Source: Edaphobacter modestus (GTDB taxonomy: Bacteria; Acidobacteriota; Terriglobia; Terriglobales; Acidobacteriaceae). From it: a stretch of 64,000 nucleotides of DNA. Shown one piece after another: positions 45,206-54,733 of the stretch. Under the pieces are notes generated by a model. The model was given only the letters and a program-made list of their open reading frames with translations, was not told where the DNA came from and searched no databases. Location: contig NZ_SHKW01000001.1 of the NCBI RefSeq assembly GCF_004217555.1, forward strand, positions 1,798,001 to 1,862,000, read 5' to 3'. The translations under genes and the position numbers were made by a program. Position 1 is the stretch's first letter. Each line of letters opens with the position of its first letter.

Positions 45206-46438
45206 GGCGGTCTCAACCGGTCGATGCAACACTGGCTTGAAGTTTACTCGCCGGGGTTTCAAAGCCCAAGGTCTTTCGGGGGCGTTGATTTAGGCGCAGA
45301 GCTACCTTGTTGAGATCGGCTTGAGAGTAACCGGATAAGTCGGTTTTCTTAGGGAAGTATTGTCTCAGTAGGCCGTTGGTATTTTCATTGGTGCCGCGCT
45401 GCCAGGGGCTCTGCGGATCACAGAAGTAGACTTTCACATTCGTGTCCACCGTGAAGCTCTTGTGTTTTGCCATCTCGTGCCCCCGGTCCCAGGTCAACGA
45501 GCGCCGCAGGGACGCGGGCAGTTTACGCACGTGCTTGCTCAGCGCGGCGACGACCGTCGCTGTATCTTTGCTGGGCACTTTGACCAGCATGGTAAAACGC
45601 GAATGTCGTTCCACCAGGGTTGCGACATGACTATTGCTGCTGCCGCTAAGCAGGTCCCGCCCTCCCAATGACCGGGAATAGCGCGGTCTTCAACCTCCGC
45701 AGGCCTTTCCCTAATAGAGATGGCATCGACGATCTGACCTCGAGACTGTCCCGCAGCGCGCGAGTGCCGTGAGCGACGTATCAGCCGCTTGGACCTGAGG
45801 TGCTGAATCAGCTCTTTTTTCAGCACTCCCCGGGCCTGGATGAATAAGCTGCGGTAGATGGTTTCGTGGGACACGCGCATGCTCTCGTTGCTGGGATAGT
45901 GGACCTTCAGCCATTTCGAAACCTGTTCCGGCGACCAGTCCTGGATCAGTTTACTGGCCACGATCGTCCGCAGCTTCTCGTCGATGGCAAGAAGGCACAC
46001 CTTGGGTCGCAGAGCCGACTCCCAGGCCTGATGATCTGCTTCATTGGCTCGATAGAGTGGACCCCCGCCATGACGCGCCACCTCCCGGCTCACTGTCGAC
46101 ACAGCCCGTTGCAACCCGTTGGCTATCTCACGAATCGACAAACCGGAAGCAATTCCTCGTGAGATGTCTTCCCGCTCGGCCAGCGTCAGCGTTCGCAGCG
46201 AGCGTCGACGAGCATCAGGAACTATCCCGCCGCGCTGCGTCAACAAGAACCGAATGGAACCATCGCCTTTACCGAAGGCGCGGCCAATCTCATGCAACGA
46301 CTCGCCAGACTTCCAACGGCGCCACATGTCGATCCGCTGCTCGGTGGAAAGCCTGTCCCGTTTTCCTTGTGCCATAAACACCACCTTTAGAATATGAATT
46401 CATATCAGATCGTGTTGCATCGACCGGTTGAGACCGCC
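45206..46438 (-). mobile_element. IS30-family insertion sequence with perfect 27-bp terminal repeats
   Basis: The 27 bp at 45206-45232 (GGCGGTCTCAACCGGTCGAT and seven more) recur as an exact inverted copy at 46412-46438. The interior is a single IS30 transposase gene on the minus strand that carries a frameshift. Confidence 0.92.
45213..46375 (-). pseudogene. IS30-family transposase, one frameshift
   Basis: The first frame from ATG 46375 (MAQGKRDRLSTEQRIDMWRR) has the IS30 helix-turn-helix regions, LTLAEREDISRGIASGLSIR, SRGQIVDAISIRERP and GHWEG. At GHWEG (about 45660) the frame shifts: the family expects GD-LLSGS, found in another frame as DLLSGSSNSHVATLVERHSR with the rest of the DDE core (DRGHEMAKHK; CDPQSPWQRGTNENTNGLLR). 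An indel in a G-run caused it. Transposition is probably lost unless ribosomes slip at the G-run. Confidence 0.88.
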
Positions 46439-46521
46439 CCGTTTTTCGTGCACTACAGAGGACAATGAATTACTTCCGTATTGCCGACAAACCGGAAAAG
46501 TGACGAGATCGGCGTTTCCGG

Positions 46522-47060
46522 TTAGGGTAGCTTCTGGAGAAATGCATTCACCTCTGGGATGACGTCTGCTTCATTCGAGTTGAAGACATAGTGGTCGGCG
46601 TCTTCCAGGCGGACGACGTGAGCCGATGGTATGCCTGCTGCAAAAGCATCCGCCACAGCTGCTGTTTTAGCAGTAGGGTTGTCCTTGAATGCTGCGCCGA
46701 AATTGTGAGGGCATGCGAAAAACGCAAGAATAGGCACGTGTATCTCGGTGTATTTTTTTTCACCAAACGCAACTGCCATTGAGAGAGGTGGAGGTGGCGG
46801 GGGAGAAGGCATAGCTGCCATCTGTTGCGTGGTTTTTTGCAGATCTTTTTCAAGCTGCGAAACGCTAGTTAGCATGTCCTGGGTAAACCGTTTTAGATCC
46901 TGTATCTCACCTGATTGCATCTCATTGATTTTCTTCTTAACGTCAAGCATGTCGAGAACCATATCTCCGTGGCGACGGTCGTAGTAAGCGAATGGGCCGG
47001 CGGCATCAAGGTAAATTAATGCAGCCACTTTCTCAGGAAGCGGCTGCCGCCGGAACTCAA
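46522..47060 (-). pseudogene. Alpha/beta hydrolase, C-terminal fragment
   Basis: The sense begins near 47060 with PEKVAALIYLDAAGPFAYYD, which in intact enzymes follows the nucleophile elbow, and ends with the late strand/His region HVPILAFFACPHNFG and EDADHYVFNSNEADV (catalytic His), closing LQKLP. A coiled middle (EMQSGEIQDLKRFTQDMLTS) and a poly-Pro stretch (PSPPPPPPL) lie between. The nucleophile part is absent; the upstream open frame to 47190 looks non-homologous and overlaps the next gene. Confidence 0.65.
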
Positions 47061-47159
47061 TTCTTCGCCAGCGATAGAGTGCCCGTATGCGCATGAAAAG
47101 CCAACCCTTGACAGAAGTGACCTTCTCATAGAAACCACGTTTCTCATGCTTCCGGTCGC

Positions 47160-48170
47160 CTAACGAAATAACGCTTGTTTCGGAACCCAATAGGAGCTCC
47201 TCGAAGAAACCACGAAATGAGAAGAACTAGATCTAGTCGTCACGCTTATAGCGTGAAAACCAACCGTATTAGGCTCGGGGTGGAAGCTGAGCAGGACGGA
47301 ATTGCTAAATCCCTCTCGCAATAATGACAGGCTTCCGATCAGATCGTCCTTGTTCTCAATGCGCACATGTTCCCCGCCGGACAGCTTAGCAAGCTGAGTG
47401 GCTGTCTCCTGACAAATTCGCTTTAAGATATCCACCGAGGGCATACTTGCAGATGTAACGCCACCGGGGGCTTGGCCTTCATGCGCAGAACACGTATTTA
47501 GGGATTCGGAAGCTGCCGGACTTTCAGTTGGAAAGGTGACGCTGTAGACGGCAACGTTGTTCTCCCCAAGGCGTTGAATGATCGCTGCCGGAGGCGTTGA
47601 ACTTCCTGAGTCCTGGGCCTGGCTGAGTATGAGGATCACGCGTCCCAACGTGGGAGGCTGTTGTTGGAGGAGATCTATCCCACTATTAACGGCATCGATG
47701 ATCGCAGCGCCTGGATCTCCACTATCGAGATGTTCGAACGCATATTCTAGCCCGTCTGTTCGAGGCGGAAAGTTCCATATTTGCCGCGGCTGGCTATCAA
47801 ATGTAATCAGAGCAACCTTGCGGGTTGCTCTGTTGGCGGTGACCTCAAGCATACTGCCGAAGGTGCGATAGTTTTGAAAGCCGCGTGGCGCACCGGCCCC
47901 GGTTTGTATGATTACCACGATGGCCAGATGTTGCTTCGTTACTTCGTCCGCGAAGAGTTTTTGTTCTACCCCATTGTCTGTGAGCACAAAATCATCTGGT
48001 CGAAGACCACGAATGATCTTACCTGCCTTAGATCGGACGACTACGGGCGCGATTACCAAATTGGTTGTTGTTCGAATCGTAGGTATCGTTGCACCCTTCT
48101 CGAAGCCTGACTGGCCTCGAGCGGTACATAAAGCGAGACTCATTCCAAAGAAAAGTACAACTCCTCTCAC
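47160..48170 (-). CDS. Secreted VWFA-related protein (acidobacterial type)
   Basis: A 336-aa protein with a signal peptide (VVLFFGMSLALCTARGQ) and the acidobacterial VWFA-related layout: TIRTTTNLVIAPVVVRSKAG, GLRPDDFVLTDNGVEQKLFA, then a VWA-like core (ALITFDSQPRQIW; GRVILILSQAQDSGS). The MIDAS start, normally DTSGS, reads IQTGAGAP here, so metal binding at that site is doubtful. Homologues are abundant in Acidobacteria and unstudied; a role in surface protein interaction is only a guess. Confidence 0.8.
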   Translation of the reverse strand: MRGVVLFFGMSLALCTARGQSGFEKGATIPTIRTTTNLVIAPVVVRSKAGKIIRGLRPDDFVLTDNGVEQKLFADEVTKQHLAIVVIIQTGAGAPRGFQNYRTFGSMLEVTANRATRKVALITFDSQPRQIWNFPPRTDGLEYAFEHLDSGDPGAAIIDAVNSGIDLLQQQPPTLGRVILILSQAQDSGSSTPPAAIIQRLGENNVAVYSVTFPTESPAASESLNTCSAHEGQAPGGVTSASMPSVDILKRICQETATQLAKLSGGEHVRIENKDDLIGSLSLLREGFSNSVLLSFHPEPNTVGFHAISVTTRSSSSHFVVSSRSSYWVPKQALFR

Positions 48171-48567
48171 GTCTGACCCTCACCGTCAGGAGTCTAAACA
48201 AGCGTGCGCCAGAAGGAAAGTAAGCAGTTCGCACGACCGATCGCAGCTAGACGGGGGCGAGTAGCAGATCGCTCCCGGAAAGTCGGGTTTCCAGCAAGTT
48301 CGAGGGGTGCGGACCCAGAATGCGAAGTTGCCGAAATCCCCGTTTTCACTTGTCCGAGAAGGCGACTATTCGGCCATGTGGCTCGCGTTCCATTGTCGGA
48401 GAGCGCATTGGCGATTTGGCACCAATCGAGAATCGATCCTGGCGACATGCACGTCTGTTTAGTATCTACTGCCAAGACACGTCCCATTCTCGATTAAAAT
48501 TTATCGAGCGTCGCGCTGCTTACTTCGTCTATAGGGTAAACGCCACTTCTGATCCTTTCAGGTAAAC
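48171..48567. other. Intergenic with repeat copy B
   Basis: About 400 bp with no supported gene. 48274-48345 is copy B of the dispersed repeat. Confidence 0.4.
48274..48345. repeat. Dispersed repeat, copy B
   Basis: It contains CGGAAAGTCGGGTTTCCAGC, AAGTTCGAGGGG and GACCCAGAATGCGAAGTTGC; the last word is identical to copy A. Confidence 0.6.
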
Positions 48568-48690
48568 ATGGACACTATTGAGTTGCAGATTCATCGAGTT
48601 CGCAGGGCAATTAGAGACGTTTCCGATCCCGATGGCCTGGTCTTCCGGATCGTTTCGGGCCCTATCAATATGAACGTGGGGCGCGCATAG
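48568..48690 (+). CDS. Possible 40-aa small protein or gene stump
   Basis: ATG at 48568 with CAGG upstream encodes MDTIELQIHRVRRAIRDVSD and 20 more residues (LVFRIVSGPINMN inside), ending with TAG four bases before the next start. No family recognised; it may be a leader or the remains of a longer gene. Confidence 0.25.
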   Translation: MDTIELQIHRVRRAIRDVSDPDGLVFRIVSGPINMNVGRA

Positions 48691-48693
48691 CCA

Positions 48694-50157
48694 ATGCTCC
48701 GATCAAAGTCTGCTCATATAGGAATCATGCTCCTGGCAACTTGTACTCTCCGGGCTTCTGAGCCAGCAAAGAGTACAACAGCGGATGCGCATCAGGACCG
48801 CGTGACAAACTGTCTCCCGCCTCCGGTGCTGGTTCAGGGCGAAGTCCCGGAGTGCAAATCGCTGGCCGCCCGCATGGCCGAGCTCAAGATTCCGGGCGTC
48901 AGCGTGGCCGTGGTCCACAACGGTTCGATCGCGTGGGCGAGAGGGTTCGGTGTTGCCGGACCAGATGGGAAACCGGTCATCGAAAACACACTGTTTCAGG
49001 CTGGATCGATGAGCAAGCCACTCGCCGCAATGGCCGCACTCCGTTTCGTGCAAACCAGCAAGCTCTCGCTGGATGCGGATATCAACCGAGCGCTTACGTC
49101 CTGGCACGTCCCGCCCAGTTCCGCAGCGCCCGATGCCACCGTGACACTCCGTGAACTGCTGTCGCATACTGCAGGCATCACCGTGCATGGATTTCGCGGA
49201 TATACAGCCGGGTCACCTGTCCCTACCCTGGTGCAGGTGCTGGATGGCACGGAACCGGCCAACACCCCTCCGATTCGGATCGCTAAAGCGCCGGGAACCG
49301 AATGGAACTATTCCGGCGGCGGTTTCACGGTGATGCAACAGGCGTTAGTGGACACGGCACACGAGTCCTTTCCGAAACTGATGGCAGATACCGTCCTGGG
49401 TCCGATCGGCATGACGCACAGCACCTATGAGCAGCCGTTGCCCTCATCGTTGATGGCCGATGCAGCTACTGCTTACACAGAAGATGGCCTGCCCGTGCCT
49501 GGAGGGGCACTCATCTATCCCGAGATGGCCGCTGCCGGGTTGTGGACCACGCCGTCCGATCTAGCGAAATACATCCTCGAAGTTCAGGGATCCCTCGCGG
49601 GAAAGGCGAACCACGTTCTCGACTCTGCCATGACAACCGCGATGCTGACGCCCGGCAAGAATCACTGGGGCCTCGGTATAGAACTTGGTGGCAACGACGC
49701 GAACCCATACTTCACTCACGGGGGCGTGAACAAAGGATTCCAGAGCTTGCTCGTTGCTTACGAGAAGAGCGGTGACGGGGCAATCGTGATGACCAATGCA
49801 GTTGGCGGAGCAGAAATCGCGAATGAGCTGATGCGAAGTATAGCCGTTGAGTACAAATGGCCAGACTTACAGCCCGTCACCCGCACCCTGGCGAAGGTGG
49901 ACCGAAGCATGTTGGAACGGTACGTGGGAACCTATATGGCTACTCCCACCTTTAGCGTTGTCTACACGCTCGAAGGGGACCAGCTTTTCGCACAGGCTAC
50001 AGGTCAGAAAAAGTTCCCCATCTTTCCAGAATCAGAGTCCAGATTCTTTATGAAGGTGGTCGATGCCGAGATCGAATTTCATACCGACGATAAAGGCAGC
50101 GTAGACTACCTGTTCCTGCATCAGGGTGGTCGTGATTACAAGGAAATGAAGAAATGA
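48694..50157 (+). CDS. Class C beta-lactamase-like serine hydrolase
   Basis: A 487-aa secreted serine hydrolase. After a signal-like N-terminus the beta-lactamase/transpeptidase fold shows the S-x-x-K motif SMSK (S105, K108), a Y-S-G at 206-208 in the YxN place, LRELLSHTAGI, and the late HGG motif in FTHGGVNKGFQ. A C-terminal beta-rich domain (LERYVGTYMATPTFSV ...) is of the DUF3471 type often found behind esterase/peptidase members. It may act on esters, D-amino-acid peptides or beta-lactams; family members vary. Its stop overlaps the next start, so the two genes form a pair. Confidence 0.88.
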   Translation: MLRSKSAHIGIMLLATCTLRASEPAKSTTADAHQDRVTNCLPPPVLVQGEVPECKSLAARMAELKIPGVSVAVVHNGSIAWARGFGVAGPDGKPVIENTLFQAGSMSKPLAAMAALRFVQTSKLSLDADINRALTSWHVPPSSAAPDATVTLRELLSHTAGITVHGFRGYTAGSPVPTLVQVLDGTEPANTPPIRIAKAPGTEWNYSGGGFTVMQQALVDTAHESFPKLMADTVLGPIGMTHSTYEQPLPSSLMADAATAYTEDGLPVPGGALIYPEMAAAGLWTTPSDLAKYILEVQGSLAGKANHVLDSAMTTAMLTPGKNHWGLGIELGGNDANPYFTHGGVNKGFQSLLVAYEKSGDGAIVMTNAVGGAEIANELMRSIAVEYKWPDLQPVTRTLAKVDRSMLERYVGTYMATPTFSVVYTLEGDQLFAQATGQKKFPIFPESESRFFMKVVDAEIEFHTDDKGSVDYLFLHQGGRDYKEMKK

Positions 50158-50732
50158 GCCGGAGGCCTGCTATGACATACTCAACTCTCATACGCCGAGT
50201 GGTTTGCTGCTCGCTCTTGGTGGCCGTGAGTCCCTTCGCATTCGGCCTGCCTGAACCTGGAGATGCAGCGCCCGATTTCCAACTTCAGTCGCAAACCGGC
50301 TCCAAAGTTTCGCTCAAGGACTATAAAGGGGAATGGATCATTCTGTTCTTCTTTGGAGACCATTCGAGCGACGAGATCGGCTTGGCGGCGCGCAATTTGC
50401 AACGGGACCTTGCAAAGTACAACGCGTTCAACGCCTCGGTCATCGGTATAGGCCGCACAACGCCCGAAAGCAACAGGGTCTGGGCGGAGAAAAACGAACT
50501 TACGTTTACTTTGCTTGCTGACCCGGATCAAGCGATTGCAAAAGCTTACGGAGTTCCAGCAGAGGTCGCAAGCAGCTCCGGCAATCAGGGAATCTACGAG
50601 GTCATCGTGGCCCCGGGTGGCAAAGTGCAATTACCTCGGATTGCCGTCAACAATATCGATGGTGAGAGCACTTCTCTCTTGGCCTGCCTGCAGTACTTTA
50701 AGGAGCATCCCGGACACACGGACGGCCCGTAA
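50154..50732 (+). CDS. Thioredoxin-fold peroxiredoxin-like protein lacking the peroxidatic Cys
   Basis: The 192-aa protein has a signal peptide (VVCCSLLVAVSPFAFGL) followed by an AhpC/TSA-like fold: PGDAAPDFQLQSQTGSKVSL, DYKGEWIILFFFGDHSSDEI, VIGIGRTTPESNRVWAE, and FTLLADPDQAIAKAYGV. In peroxiredoxins the segment after the FF.. strand holds the peroxidatic Cys in T..C; here it reads GDHSSDE with no Cys. Late Cys in LLACLQYF is not in a resolving position. It may therefore be a non-catalytic or altered member. It is translationally coupled to the serine hydrolase. Confidence 0.8.
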   Translation: MSRRPAMTYSTLIRRVVCCSLLVAVSPFAFGLPEPGDAAPDFQLQSQTGSKVSLKDYKGEWIILFFFGDHSSDEIGLAARNLQRDLAKYNAFNASVIGIGRTTPESNRVWAEKNELTFTLLADPDQAIAKAYGVPAEVASSSGNQGIYEVIVAPGGKVQLPRIAVNNIDGESTSLLACLQYFKEHPGHTDGP

Positions 50733-51804
50733 GCGATTCATCAGATGCAGCCTCATTACGAGCGCTCAAAATCAGCTGCCCCAAGTCGACCGGTCTATAC
50801 CAATCGGCTCCCCTCACTGTTCAGTTGTCGCCAACAGGCAAATGCGCTCATCGACCTATTCAGATCGATCTGTGTTTTGGGCAAATGGCCGTAAAACCGG
50901 CTTGTCGGAAAGGTGAAACCGAACTGCCAGAAAAGTCCGGTTTCCGGCAAGTTCGACGGGGGCCACCACAGACTGCCGGGGAGGTCTTTCCGGCAATCGA
51001 CCTGCGCTCCCCTGCGCGTCATCGGAATAGGTGTGGACAGGTTGGTCTGCCAACTGACACCGGCAAGTGCTCCATGCAACAACGCGGTGCAACAACTGGA
51101 TGGTAATCAGGGACAAAACAGGACCACGCCAGATAATCTAGACCGGTCCTAAATTCGTACATCACGATACGTGCAAATTGTTCATATATCGTTAGTTACA
51201 GGTGCATCACGCACAAAGGAAACAGGTTGAAAGCCGAAGCCCCCCAACCTGTCAATTTCAGAGATTCACACAACCATTTGCTGTCTCGGGCTCCAAAGGG
51301 CCGTAACAGAAGATTGAGTTTGTACTCTCTGCCAGTCCCGAAACAATCCTAATGATGGATCTGACCCACCGCGTCCTTCACGCAATAGCTGATCGTCTTC
51401 TAGTGAACATCCAGTCCGATGCAATTCATCTCGTCTCTGAGGAGCCTCCGAGGTAGTTCTCTGAATCAGGCTCATCGCTGAGATCAGCCTTTGCAACACC
51501 TCGTGCTCCTCACTGAATTACATTCAAACAAACTAGAAGTCACTCCGGCCATCCAGGTTGCTGTTGTGCGGATCGACGGTTGGAAGGGGCGAACTCCGCC
51601 TCGCGACGATGGCATACAACAAGCGCATCACGAACGTGCTCGGCGCAAACAAACTGACGGAAGCGCTACATCAATCCTGATAAAGCGCAGCGACGGAACG
51701 CAGAATTCCAAATCCTGATAGCTCTCAGCGAGAGCAAATGCGTTCTTCTACCATCTCCTGAACTGAGTTTTTGTAATGACCTCGTGATAGAGTAGTGCGC
51801 ACCT
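50733..51804. other. Long intergenic region with repeat copy C
   Basis: Just over 1 kb without a supported gene. 50894-50955 is copy C of the dispersed repeat. The open frame 51491-51718 (plus) has no recognisable signature. AT-rich words near 51160-51200 could be a promoter for an eroded gene. Confidence 0.4.
50894..50955. repeat. Dispersed repeat, copy C
   Basis: CCGGCTTGTCGGAAAGGTGA, ACCGAACTGCC, and GTTTCCGGCAAGTTCGA occur in the same order as in copy A, with small differences between. Confidence 0.65.
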
Positions 51805-53367
51805 ATGCGGAATATGGTAGCTGGATTGCTGGCGGGAGTGATGGTGGGCGCGCCAGTGGTGGCGCGGGCGGCGGATTGTGCTGGATTAACGAACCTGAAG
51901 CTGCCACAGGGCGAGATCACGATGGTCGCGGTGACGGAGGCGGGTCGGTTTGTGAGTCCGTATGGACAGCCGCTGCACGGCGAGGTACCGGAGTTCTGCA
52001 GGGTGGCGGGTGTGCTGCGGCCGACCGCGGATTCCAACATCAAGTTTGAAGTCTGGATGCCAGCTTCCGGCTGGAATGGACGGTTGCTCGGTGTAGGGAA
52101 CGGCGGCTTTGCCGGGTCAATTGGCTATGAGCAGATGGGTGGAGCACTGAAGCAGGGATATGCGACAGCGGGCACGGATACGGGCCATGAGGGGCAGGCG
52201 GAGGATGCGAGCTGGGCGTATAAGCATCCGGAAAAGATCGCTGATTTTGGCTGGAGAGGGCTGCACCTGACGGCAGTGGCGGCAAAGGCGGTGATTGCCG
52301 CGTACTACGGCGATGGAGCGAAGAAGAGCTACTTTGACTCGTGCAGCGATGGCGGGCGCGAGGCGCTGATGGAGGCGCAGCGGTTTCCGGGGGATTATGA
52401 CGGGATACTGGCGGGTGCTCCGGCGAATAACTGGACCAGGATGCTGAGCAGCGGTCTGGATATTACGAAGGCGGTTGTCGATCCGGAGGCGTATGTGAGC
52501 TCGATGAAGCTGCCTGCGATTACCAAGACGGTGCTGGAGCAGTGCGATGCGCAGGATGGGGTGAAAGACGGGGTGCTGAACGATCCGCGGGCGTGCCACT
52601 TCGATCCGGCGGTGCTGCTGTGCAAGGGTGGAGATTCGCGGGAGTGCCTGACGGAGAAGCAGATCAGCTCCGTACGGAAGCTGTATGCGGGCGGCGTGGA
52701 TGCAAAGGGGCATTCGCTCTTTCCGGGATATATGCCGGGGGACGAGTGGACAAGCTGGGCGACGTGGGTGTTGGGGTCTTCGGCGGGGAGCGGGAGCGGT
52801 GTGTTGTATATGCAGAACTACTTCCGCTATATGGTCTTTGACGACCCGAAGTGGAACCCGTTGACGGCGGATGTGGATGCGGCGCTGCAGACGGCGGAGG
52901 CAAAGACGGGGAAAGATGTGAACGCGGTGAATCCGGACCTGGGGGCGTTTGCGGCGCGGGGCGGGAAGCTGGTGATATATCACGGGTGGGACGATCCGGC
53001 GATCTCTCCACTGAATTCGATTGCGTACTACGAGAGTGTGCAGAAGACGATGGGCGGGGAGAAGATGGCGAGCTTTGCGCGGCTGTATATGGTGCCGGGG
53101 ATGGAGCACTGCATTGGCGGGCCGGGGGCGAATCTGTTTGGGCAGTTGGGCGCTCCGAGCGCGAAGGGGCCCGGGACGGGCGCGCTGGCGGATTTGCAGG
53201 AATGGGTGGAGACGGGGAAGCCTATAGGCGAGATGATTGCCGTGAAGCTGGGGACTGACAATAAGCCAGTGATGACGCGGCCGCTGTGCCCGTATCCGCA
53301 GGTGGCGAAGTACAAGGGCGGCGGGGATGTGAAGGATGCGACGAGCTTTGCTTGTGGGGCGGAGTAA
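51805..53367 (+). CDS. Tannase / feruloyl esterase family hydrolase
   Basis: A 520-aa secreted esterase with a signal peptide (VAGLLAGVMVGAPVVARA). The catalytic Ser is S181 in the family motif CSDGG, whose Cys normally bridges to the Cys beside the catalytic His; Asp is in GWDDPAISP and His in GMEHCIGGPG. NGGFAGSIGYEQM and GYATAGTDTGHEG are also typical. It probably splits ester bonds of plant phenolics such as ferulate or gallate. Codon use is strongly biased to G/C-ending and TTG/GTG-rich forms, similar to the cobA remnant and unlike neighbours, which hints at transfer. Confidence 0.92.
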   Translation: MRNMVAGLLAGVMVGAPVVARAADCAGLTNLKLPQGEITMVAVTEAGRFVSPYGQPLHGEVPEFCRVAGVLRPTADSNIKFEVWMPASGWNGRLLGVGNGGFAGSIGYEQMGGALKQGYATAGTDTGHEGQAEDASWAYKHPEKIADFGWRGLHLTAVAAKAVIAAYYGDGAKKSYFDSCSDGGREALMEAQRFPGDYDGILAGAPANNWTRMLSSGLDITKAVVDPEAYVSSMKLPAITKTVLEQCDAQDGVKDGVLNDPRACHFDPAVLLCKGGDSRECLTEKQISSVRKLYAGGVDAKGHSLFPGYMPGDEWTSWATWVLGSSAGSGSGVLYMQNYFRYMVFDDPKWNPLTADVDAALQTAEAKTGKDVNAVNPDLGAFAARGGKLVIYHGWDDPAISPLNSIAYYESVQKTMGGEKMASFARLYMVPGMEHCIGGPGANLFGQLGAPSAKGPGTGALADLQEWVETGKPIGEMIAVKLGTDNKPVMTRPLCPYPQVAKYKGGGDVKDATSFACGAE

Positions 53368-53638
53368 GCGTTCGCGCTGTGAGCACAATGGAACACACAG
53401 GAGACGCTGACTCCTCGCTGACGTCGATTGCTCTGCTGGACCGAGTTCTGGCAGCATACCCTCACAGGCGAGAACTTTTCGGTACATAGCGCTCCTCATC
53501 TACAAGTGTACGAATTGATAGCTTGCACCACGTCACTTACTCTAGACGCATCGGGACGGCCCGATACGCCGCATGATGGTTATCACCGTTCAATTCTTCC
53601 TAGAAGTCCTAGTGCTGTATCTGGAGCGCCCATTTTCT

Positions 53639-54454
53639 GGCTCCTGTTGCATTAACGGGGGTGTCGTAGTCTGGAGTGGTTCGCCGAGGAGCCTTGTTCA
53701 TGTTCAAGCGCCGTCGTTTCCCTGTGGATATCATCCTGGTGTGCGTTCGCTGGTACTGCAAGTATGGGATAAGCTACCGGGATCTAGCGGAGATGATGCA
53801 GGAACGCGGCGTAGACGTGGATCCGACCACGATCATGCACTGGGTTCATCGCTACGCGCCTGAGCTTGAGAAGCGGGTCCGCTGGTACCAGGGGTACCGT
53901 GCGACCTCGTGGCGAGTGGACGAGACGTATGTGAAGGTCGGTGGCCACTGGAAGTACCTGTTCCGGGCCGTCGACAAGCATGGCCGGTTGATCGATTTCA
54001 TGTTGATGGATCGGCGAAATACCCGTGCGGCCCATCGTTTCCTGGGAAAAGCGCTGACGACAATGCGCCACTGGCCGCCATCCTCCATCACCACGGACCA
54101 ACTCGGCTCTTTTTCAAAAGCCATTAGCCGGCTGCAACGAGAAGGCAAGCTATCAAGCAATCCCAAGCATCGCACGTGCAAGTATCTGAACAACATCATT
54201 GAAGCCGACCACGGCGCACTGAAGCGAATCATTCGCCCCACGCGAGGCTTTCAGACAATGAAGACGGCCGCCGCTACGATGAAGGGGTTCGAGGTGATGC
54301 GGATGATCCGCCGAGGACATTGCCTCACGTGTAAGCCGCATGTCAAAGACGAGGTGCGCTTCGTAAACAAGCTGTTCGACATCTTCGTTATCGCTGTCTG
54401 ATGTAAACCGCGCAACGGACGAACTGCGACCAACAGAGTTAATGCAACAGAGCC
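53639..54454 (+). mobile_element. Complete IS6-family element
   Basis: An 816-bp element bounded by GGCTCCTGTTGCATTAAC (53639) and GTTAATGCAACAGAGCC (54438-54454), which are inverted copies except for one extra C on the left. It encodes one intact transposase. No 8-bp target duplication flanks it, consistent with replicative rearrangement involving other copies. Confidence 0.92.
53700..54401 (+). CDS. IS6-family (IS26-like) transposase
   Basis: A 233-aa DDE transposase: FKRRRFPVDIILVCVRWYC, LSYRDL-like YGISYRDLAEMMQERGVDV, DPTTIMHWVHRYAPEL, and catalytic residues in SWRVDETYVKVGG (D), SITTDQLGSF (D) and NNIIEADHGALKR (E). ATG at 53700 has GAGGAG upstream. The copy seems functional and can account for the fragment at 40681-40892. 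Confidence 0.94.
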   Translation: MFKRRRFPVDIILVCVRWYCKYGISYRDLAEMMQERGVDVDPTTIMHWVHRYAPELEKRVRWYQGYRATSWRVDETYVKVGGHWKYLFRAVDKHGRLIDFMLMDRRNTRAAHRFLGKALTTMRHWPPSSITTDQLGSFSKAISRLQREGKLSSNPKHRTCKYLNNIIEADHGALKRIIRPTRGFQTMKTAAATMKGFEVMRMIRRGHCLTCKPHVKDEVRFVNKLFDIFVIAV

Positions 54455-54733
54455 GTCCACGCTGTCATAGAGGCCACATTTGACCCAGACGTTCGAGTCG
54501 GCGGTGTCGAGAAGGAGAAGACACTGCCGTCCGGGTCAGTCCGCTTTTGCTTTGGGTTTAATGTTGACCATTGCGATGCCGACAGGGTGTCACCGGGTTT
54601 GTGGCCGGTCTGGAAAAACTTCGGGAGGCCGTAGGGCTGAGTTAGGGCACAAATGGGATCTGACAAATGCAGAGTCGCGGTCTGCATCGGGCAGACTGCT
54701 TTCCGGATATAGAATAGAGCCCTCTCGAGAGAT
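54455..54733 (-). other. Short spacer with a possible coding fragment cut by IS6
   Basis: On the minus strand 54455-54687 is open and reads like protein (YGLPKFFQTGHKPGDTLSAS; TPPTRTSGSNVAS), running into the IS6 end. I do not recognise it. TATAGAAT near 54710 on the plus strand could be a -10 box for the tolC operon. Confidence 0.3.

Noticed and set aside
52117..53499. 460-codon open frame opposite the tannase gene
   Set aside because: Its Arg/His/Pro-rich translation has no family features and is the mirror of a G/C-ending codon bias in the real gene.
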